This document shows positions 1 through 4,318 of a stretch of 6,095 nucleotides of DNA, one piece after another; within the stretch, counting starts at the first letter, position 1, and each line of letters opens with the position of its first letter. The stretch lies in the NCBI GenBank assembly GCA_964459065.1, contig CAYWMN010000234.1, positions 1 to 6,095 on the forward strand. Direction: 5' to 3'. The translations under genes and the position numbers were made by a program. The notes beneath the pieces are model-generated. The model ran no database searches, had not been told where the DNA came from, and was given only the letters and a program-made list of their open reading frames with translations. The DNA is from JAMCXS01 sp964459065. Its GTDB lineage: Bacteria; Acidobacteriota; Terriglobia; UBA7540.

Positions 1-1338
1 ATGGGTGCCTATGGGTTAAATCCGATGGGGTTGACGCCCAATCTGGATGCGATGGCCCGGCGCGGCACCCTGTTCCAATCAGCCATTACGAATCAACCCG
101 TTTGCGCCCCCTCGCGAGCCTGCCTGTGGACCGGGCAATATCCCGCCCGGCATGGAGTCTGGAAAAACGGCCTCGGGCTCAGAACCGACGCCAAGACGCT
201 TGCGACGGCCTGCCGCCAAGCGGGGTACACGACAAACTATATCGGCAAGTGGCACCTGGCCTCCCATACTTTGGGACCCGTTACCCCGGAACACCGGGGC
301 GGTTTCCTGGATTTTTGGGAAGCCTCCAACGTTCTGGAAATGACCTCGCATCCTTACGAAGGCGACCTCTACGACACCCATGGAAATCCCATTCATTATT
401 CAGGCATCTACCGCGTCGATTTCCTCACCCAGCGCGCAGTGCGTTTTCTCAAGGAAAAAGCGCACGAGCCTTTCCTGCTGGCGGTGGCCTATCTTGAACC
501 GCATTACCAGAACAACCTGGTGCGTTTTGTGGGCCCCAAAGGTTCTGAGCAGCGGTATGCGAATCCCTTTGTTCCGCAGGACCTGCGCTGCTTTCCCGGC
601 GACTGGCAAAGCCAGCTGGCGGGCTATTACGGCTGTGTTTCGAGCATTGATCAAGCGGTGGGAACAATCTTGAAAACCTTGTCAGACCTGGGGCTGGAAG
701 ACAACACCATCGTTGCCTTCACCAGCGATCACGGCTGCCATTTCCGCACGCGAAACACGGAATACAAGCGCAGCCCGCACGAAAGCTCAATCCATGTGCC
801 CCTGGTTGCTCAGGGGCCGGGATTCAACCGTTCGCTGTCGGTGCCTCAACTGGTTGGCATGGTGGATATTTCGCCCACGCTGCTTGACGCGGCGGGCGTT
901 TCCATTCCGGATACCATGCAAGGCCGCAGCGCCATGCCGGTGCTGGAAGGGAAAACCGACCAGTGGCGCAACGAAGTGTTTATTCAAATGGCAGAGTTCG
1001 AGGTGGGGCGGGCTTTGCGAACCGAGCGGTGGACCTATGCCGTTGCCTCGCCCAATCGCACCGCCTCCCGGATAACTCCCGTGCCGGAATCGGAGCTTTA
1101 CGAACAACACAAGAACTACAACGGATCGGAAGGATCGAGACCGGCTCCCTTTGCCGACCGCTACGTGGAGTGCCAGATGTACGACTTGGCTCGAGACCCG
1201 CACCAATTGGTCAACATGTCGGGGCGCAACGAAGCGCTTGAAGCCGCCGTTCGACTTCGAGGCAGGTTAAAGAATCGGATGGCGGAAGCCGGAGACCACG
1301 CTGCGGAAATCGACGCGCCTTACTTCCCTTATCCGTAG
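1..1338 (+). CDS. Sulfatase (type I, formylglycine-dependent), 5' end missing
   Basis: Hydrolyses sulfate esters, probably on a sulfated sugar, in the periplasm or outside the cell. Seen: the sulfatase signature C35-x-P37-S38-R39-x-x-L42-x-T44-G45, whose Cys would be converted to formylglycine; G82-K83-W84-H85, the usual second active-site block; T241-S242-D243-H244-G245 with the metal-binding Asp/His pair; and K256 and H260 just before a V-P-L strand. The C-terminal part has A338-L339-R340-T341 and Y394-D395-L396 followed by D399-P400, both typical of the sulfatase C-terminal subdomain. The first visible residues, M-G-A-Y-G, match a segment that normally follows the N-terminal strand with the first two metal Asp residues. 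That strand and any signal peptide are absent, so the ATG at base 1 is probably an internal Met and the real start lies upstream. The formylglycine is of the Cys type and would need a maturation enzyme (FGE or anSME) encoded elsewhere. The subfamily and sugar substrate cannot be assigned by eye. It lies 321 bp upstream of a GH92 gene on the same strand, which suggests a shared glycan target. Confidence 0.93.
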   Translation: MGAYGLNPMGLTPNLDAMARRGTLFQSAITNQPVCAPSRACLWTGQYPARHGVWKNGLGLRTDAKTLATACRQAGYTTNYIGKWHLASHTLGPVTPEHRGGFLDFWEASNVLEMTSHPYEGDLYDTHGNPIHYSGIYRVDFLTQRAVRFLKEKAHEPFLLAVAYLEPHYQNNLVRFVGPKGSEQRYANPFVPQDLRCFPGDWQSQLAGYYGCVSSIDQAVGTILKTLSDLGLEDNTIVAFTSDHGCHFRTRNTEYKRSPHESSIHVPLVAQGPGFNRSLSVPQLVGMVDISPTLLDAAGVSIPDTMQGRSAMPVLEGKTDQWRNEVFIQMAEFEVGRALRTERWTYAVASPNRTASRITPVPESELYEQHKNYNGSEGSRPAPFADRYVECQMYDLARDPHQLVNMSGRNEALEAAVRLRGRLKNRMAEAGDHAAEIDAPYFPYP

Positions 1339-1346
1339 CCGCAAAT

Positions 1347-1559
1347 TCAGCCCTGTTCCGTGCCGGGCCGGGAATGGCTTTGCCCGTCCTGGCCGGCCGG
1401 TAAGTTTGTTTGCCGCACGCGCCACCAGCCAAAGACCGCGTGAATACTCCCCCAAGTGGTCCGGGGCTTCCTAAAAGGCTCAAGCTCTTTGAGCAGTAAC
1501 TGCGCCTGTTCTTCGGGCGGCGGCTCGCGCGGGGGTTCGAAAAAGCCCGCTCCAATCAA
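1347..1559 (-). CDS. Possible small hypothetical protein (about 70 aa), doubtful
   Basis: An open frame runs on the minus strand from a TTG at 1559-1557 to a TGA at 1349-1347, convergent with the sulfatase and only 8 bp from its stop. No ATG or GTG start is available between the upstream in-frame stop (1586-1584) and this TTG, and only a weak CAGAG precedes it. The first 50 or so residues look protein-like: a Pro/Glu-rich start, then an amphipathic stretch containing E-E-Q-A-Q-L-L-L-K-E-L-E, then G-W-W-R. The last 20 residues are low in hydrophobics and look like non-coding translation. I recognise no family. It may be a small gene, a remnant of one, or chance. Confidence 0.2.
   Translation of the reverse strand: MIGAGFFEPPREPPPEEQAQLLLKELEPFRKPRTTWGSIHAVFGWWRVRQTNLPAGQDGQSHSRPGTEQG
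1366..1394 (+). terminator. Weak hairpin after the sulfatase gene
   Basis: GGCCGGGA (1366-1373) can pair with TCCTGGCC (1387-1394) as an 8-bp stem with one G-U pair and a 13-nt loop, 28 bp after the sulfatase stop. A T-rich stretch (TTTGTTT) begins about 10 bases downstream, too far for a classical intrinsic terminator. It could be a transcript 3' end or chance in GC-rich DNA. Confidence 0.25.
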
Positions 1560-1648
1560 CTCTGACGGGTGTATGCTGAAGTTTTATGAAATCAAGAAAT
1601 CATATCTCGTCTGCGGTCTATAGCCGATTTCGAAACCTCAATCCTTTC

Positions 1649-1653
1649 AGGAG
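1649..1653 (+). promoter_or_regulatory. Ribosome binding site of first GH92 gene
   Basis: AGGAG lies 6 nt before the ATG at 1660. It sits in the 10-mer CTTTCAGGAG (1644-1653), which recurs exactly before the second GH92 gene (4304-4313). It supports the 1660 start despite the unusually long n-region of the signal peptide. Confidence 0.8.
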
Positions 1654-1659
1654 ATCTTC

Positions 1660-4098
1660 ATGCCATTCACAAACTGTTGTGTAATTTTTCGGACTCCCCC
1701 TGCACGCTCCGGCACAGGAACACACGCTCGCTTTGGATTTCGCAAAGCGCTTTCCGCGCGCCGGAAGTATTCCGCCTGGGGCGCAGTCCTGGTCGCACTC
1801 CTGCTCGTTTTTTCGATGACACCGACGAACGCTTTGGCGGGGCAGGCTGCGGGCAAAGGTCCTGCCGCATTCGTCAATCCCATCATCGGGACCGGGCGTG
1901 GGTCCGGAGGCAGCATCAACGTATTTCCCGGACCCACCACACCCTTTTCCCTGGCGCGGCTAAGCCCGGACACAGAAAGCCATGGTTATGGCTATCACTA
2001 TTATCAGCCGGACATTCAGGGCTTCAGCATGACGCACGAAAGCGGCCCGGGGTGCTCCAACGAAGGCGAAGCGTTCTTTACCGCAACAACCGGTCCCATT
2101 GAAACCGCGACAAAGGAATTTGAATCGCCCTATTCCCACCATCATGAATCGGCCGCTGCGGGATACTATCAGGTTCTGCTGCAACGCTGGGGCATCAACG
2201 CTGAACTCACCTCCACCGATCGCACGGGTCTGGCGAGATTTACCTTTCCGGCCGGAAAAACGGCAAACGTCCTGGTTCCGATCAGCCATACGCTCAACCA
2301 GACGGTCGCGGCCAGGATCCACGTGGATGGAAACCGCGAAATCTCCGGTTACGTGGAAAGCCGCGTTTTCTGCGGAAACCACCAGACGTACAAAGTCTAT
2401 TATGCGATGACCTTCAGCCGCCCGTTTTCTTCCTTCGGAACCTGGCAGGGGAACAAACTCGGCGGGCCCGGCACGGTTGCCGCCCATAGCCGTTCAGCCG
2501 ATCAAACCCATCCTGGACAATGGATCGGCGCTTACGCCAGTTGGCCGTCGGAACCCCATGCGCAAACCATCGTCGTCAAAGTAGGGATCTCTTTCGTGGA
2601 CGTTGCAGGAGCCCGAAACAACCTGAAGCAAGAGGCCGCCGGAAAAACCTTTGACCAGGTGCGGCACAACGCCTGGGAGGCCTGGAATAAAGCCTTGAGC
2701 GTTATCCAGGTTTCAGGAGGCACGCCGCGGAAGCACACCGTCTTTTACACGGCGCTCTACCACACTCTGCTGATGCCTAATATCTTCAGTGATGCCGACG
2801 GAAGGTATGTCGGGTTTGATAACAAGATTCACCATGTCGCTCCGGGCCATCTGATTTATGCCAGCTATTCGGGCTGGGACATCTACCGCAGCGAGATGCC
2901 GCTGCTGGCGCTGATTGAACCGCAGCGCATGAACGATATGGCCCAATCGCTCGTGTTGATGTACAAGCAAGGAGGCTGGATGGGCCGCCGGCCACAGTTC
3001 AACCGCTTCACCAACGCCATGGCCGGAAGCCCGGATACCATCATGCTGGCCAACGCATGGCTGGACGGCCTGCACGGGTTTGACATCAAATCCGCCTGGG
3101 AAGGAATGCTGAAGGATGCCACCCAGGCCCCGCCGCCCGGCAAGCCTTACGTTGGCGAGACCGGAATCGAATGGATCAATAAGCTTCACTATGTTCCGAA
3201 TGACAAGATCAGTTACGGTTCCGTCTCGCAGCTCCAGGAAGACTGTCTTGCTTACGCCTCTCTTTATTATTTGGCTAAGCAACTGGGCAAGACACAAGCG
3301 GCCAAGATGCTCTATCAACGCGCCCTCTACTACCGCAACGTCTTTGACCACCAGGACCGCTTCTTCCGGCCCCGCAATGCGGACGGCGAGTGGGTTCCCG
3401 ACTTTGACCCTGCGCGCGAGCGCAGCAAGAAAGGCGGTCCTCCGACCGGATTTATTGAAGGCTCGGGCTGGCACTACCAATGGTTCGAGCCGGCGGACCT
3501 GGCCTGGGTGATCCACGCCATGGGAAAGAATCTTTTCAACCAGCGCCTGGAGAAATTCTTTGACTATCCCAATTTTCGCGGGCGGACATGGTACAGCCGG
3601 TATTACACCCCCTACAATGAGACCGACCTTGAAGCGCCCTTCGAGTTCAACTTTTCCGGCATGCCCTGGGAGGCGCAGCGCGCGGTTCGCCGCGTCCTGC
3701 GGGAAAACTACACCGATTCTCCCGATGGCATTCCCGGTAACGATGACTGCGGTGAAATGTCTTCCTGGGCGGTTTTCAGCATGATGGGGATTTACACCGT
3801 GGACCCGGCAGGCCTGGCCTACGAGCTGGTCAGCCCGGTATTCCACAAGGTGGTCATCCATTTGCGCGCTCCGTATCCAGGGAAGACCTTCACCATCACC
3901 GCCTCGAAGGACGCAGAGGCCAAGCCCTATATCCAAAGCGTCAAACTCAACGGCCACGGTCACGCACAGACGTGGATCCCCTTCGGGGCGATCAGCGCGG
4001 GCGGCAAGCTGCAGTTTGATTTAGGCCGTAAGCCCAACAAGTCCTGGGGCTCAGCACCCGCGGATGCTCCGCCTTCGCTGAGCGAGCAGCATCCTTAA
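1660..4098 (+). CDS. GH92 family glycoside hydrolase, putative exported alpha-mannosidase (copy 1)
   Basis: GH92 enzymes are calcium-dependent exo-alpha-mannosidases that invert configuration and trim mannose from N-glycans or mannans. Seen: a signal peptide with a long basic n-region (1-39, R34-R35-K36), a hydrophobic core from W40 to about M53, and a likely cut after N57-A58-L59-A60. The N-terminal beta-sandwich domain starts at V72-N73-P74-I75-I76-G77-T78-G79, continues with F89-P90-G91 and L101-S102-P103-D104-T105, and includes H126-E-S-G-P-G-C132. The helical barrel follows, with S-G-W406-D407-I-Y-R410, E600-G601-S602-G603-W604 (E600 is the probable catalytic acid by analogy), Y652-N653-E654 and the hallmark G693-N-D-D-C-G-E-M-S-S-W703, which carries the candidate base Asp. 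At 812 aa it is a normal full length. The start at 1660 is the only ATG before the signal core and has a good ribosome binding site. Oddities: P95-F96-S97-L98-A99-R100 replaces the usual P-F-G-M-V-Q, and the barrel has M-A-G-S-P where the family usually has an M-x-G-x-H segment. Linkage specificity (alpha-1,2, -1,3, -1,4 or -1,6) cannot be told. It is followed by a hairpin and a paralogous gene. Confidence 0.93.
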   Translation: MPFTNCCVIFRTPPARSGTGTHARFGFRKALSARRKYSAWGAVLVALLLVFSMTPTNALAGQAAGKGPAAFVNPIIGTGRGSGGSINVFPGPTTPFSLARLSPDTESHGYGYHYYQPDIQGFSMTHESGPGCSNEGEAFFTATTGPIETATKEFESPYSHHHESAAAGYYQVLLQRWGINAELTSTDRTGLARFTFPAGKTANVLVPISHTLNQTVAARIHVDGNREISGYVESRVFCGNHQTYKVYYAMTFSRPFSSFGTWQGNKLGGPGTVAAHSRSADQTHPGQWIGAYASWPSEPHAQTIVVKVGISFVDVAGARNNLKQEAAGKTFDQVRHNAWEAWNKALSVIQVSGGTPRKHTVFYTALYHTLLMPNIFSDADGRYVGFDNKIHHVAPGHLIYASYSGWDIYRSEMPLLALIEPQRMNDMAQSLVLMYKQGGWMGRRPQFNRFTNAMAGSPDTIMLANAWLDGLHGFDIKSAWEGMLKDATQAPPPGKPYVGETGIEWINKLHYVPNDKISYGSVSQLQEDCLAYASLYYLAKQLGKTQAAKMLYQRALYYRNVFDHQDRFFRPRNADGEWVPDFDPARERSKKGGPPTGFIEGSGWHYQWFEPADLAWVIHAMGKNLFNQRLEKFFDYPNFRGRTWYSRYYTPYNETDLEAPFEFNFSGMPWEAQRAVRRVLRENYTDSPDGIPGNDDCGEMSSWAVFSMMGIYTVDPAGLAYELVSPVFHKVVIHLRAPYPGKTFTITASKDAEAKPYIQSVKLNGHGHAQTWIPFGAISAGGKLQFDLGRKPNKSWGSAPADAPPSLSEQHP
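3051..3152 (+). repeat. Near-identical tract shared by the two GH92 genes, copy A
   Basis: These 102 bases match 5731-5832 without gaps and with only two mismatches (3091 T/A and 3129 C/G). They encode the barrel segment from N-A-W-L-D-G to G-K-P-Y-V. Identity extends more loosely, at about 90 percent and still gap-free, to 3415 against 6095. The first half of the barrel and the N-terminal domain are clearly less similar between the copies. Confidence 0.85.
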
Positions 4099-4114
4099 GC
4101 TACCAAGCAAACAA

Positions 4115-4143
4115 GGGGCCCGGCTGGGACGCAGCCGGGCTTC
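4115..4143 (+). terminator. Strong GC-rich hairpin after first GH92 gene
   Basis: GCCCGGCT (4118-4125) pairs perfectly with AGCCGGGC (4133-4140) around a 7-nt loop. Two G-U pairs and one G-C pair can extend the stem outward to 4115 and 4143. It starts 17 bp after the TAA stop. There is no downstream T-run (TTCCCTGAAAG follows), so it may be a stem that ends or stabilises the 3' end of the mRNA rather than a canonical intrinsic terminator. Confidence 0.6.
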
Positions 4144-4151
4144 CCTGAAAG

Positions 4152-4181
4152 TTGCGAGTGCTCGCTGATGGAAGCTCTATA
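4152..4181 (+). promoter_or_regulatory. Weak candidate promoter for second GH92 gene
   Basis: TTGCGA (4152-4157) and TCTATA (4176-4181) are spaced 18 bp apart, inside the most AT-rich part of the spacer. A second possible -35 is TTGACC (4202-4207), but only a poor -10 (CTAGTG, 4226-4231) lies 18 bp after it. Both are consensus-by-eye calls. Either would leave an untranslated leader of roughly 80-130 nt. Confidence 0.2.
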
Positions 4182-4190
4182 TAGGAATAG

Positions 4191-4202
4191 AGAAATATTT
4201 CT
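4191..4202. promoter_or_regulatory. Perfect 12-bp palindrome, possible operator
   Basis: AGAAATATTTCT reads the same on both strands. It lies just downstream of the candidate TCTATA -10 element and touches the alternative TTGACC -35 element, a position suited to a dimeric regulator. The palindrome is AT-rich in otherwise GC-rich DNA. No equivalent copy is visible upstream of the first GH92 gene. Confidence 0.3.
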
Positions 4203-4205
4203 TGA

Positions 4206-4302
4206 CCCTGCGTTATGCCAGGGAGCTAGTGAGTGGGCGGAATTCCAAAACGGGAATTTAGATTCATACCAATCTCCTTACCGGGATATCGGTTATTCCC
4301 GG
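4206..4302 (+). other. Leader region with three short stem-loops
   Basis: Three perfect small stems follow one another: CCCTG/CAGGG (4206-4210 with 4219-4223), AATTCC/GGAATT (4241-4246 with 4253-4258) and CCGGGA/TCCCGG (4281-4286 with 4297-4302). The last ends 6 nt before the AGGAGG site at 4309. Each stem is short and loops are 6-10 nt. They might shape the 5' leader of the second GH92 mRNA, but no known riboswitch is recognised. Confidence 0.3.
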
Positions 4303-4308
4303 ACTTTC

Positions 4309-4314
4309 AGGAGG
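4309..4314 (+). promoter_or_regulatory. Ribosome binding site of second GH92 gene
   Basis: AGGAGG stands 4 nt before the ATG at 4319 and 7 nt before a second in-frame ATG at 4322. The latter has the more usual spacing. The 4319 start mirrors the TTCATG arrangement of the first GH92 gene, so the two starts differ by one Met and cannot be separated by eye. Confidence 0.8.
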
Positions 4315-4318
4315 GTTC

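Larger units (their letters stand above)
1339..1659. other. Spacer between sulfatase and first GH92 gene
   Basis: This 321-bp stretch has stops in every plus-strand frame. Besides the hairpin at 1366-1394 and the doubtful minus-strand frame, it holds a short perfect stem GCTCAA/TTGAGC (1478-1483 with 1489-1494, 5-nt loop). The last 90 bases are noticeably more AT-rich, as expected for a promoter region. TCTATA (1617-1622) could be a -10 element, but no convincing -35 lies 16-18 bp upstream, so I do not call a promoter here. Confidence 0.5.

Noticed and set aside
1393..1400. Palindrome CCGGCCGG
   Set aside because: Short self-complementary GC octamer, common by chance in this composition, with no second copy at a regulatory position.
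1529..1550. Inverted repeat GCGGG/CCCGC in the first spacer
   Set aside because: A 5-bp stem with a 12-nt loop in GC-rich DNA is expected by chance, and no T-run follows.
1759..1800. Twin-arginine (Tat) export signal in copy 1 (R34-R35-K-Y)
   Set aside because: It lacks the usual S/T-R-R-x-F-L-K consensus beyond the Arg pair, the core is strongly hydrophobic as in Sec signals, and copy 2 has no Arg pair.
2713..3963. A 416-codon open frame on the minus strand inside copy 1
   Set aside because: It is exactly antisense to the GH92 coding frame and arises from GC-rich third positions. The GH92 frame has clear family motifs over the same stretch, and the antisense product matches nothing I recognise.
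4099..4318. Insertion sequence or attachment site between the two GH92 genes explaining the duplication
   Set aside because: No transposase fragment, terminal inverted repeats or target-site duplication could be seen.
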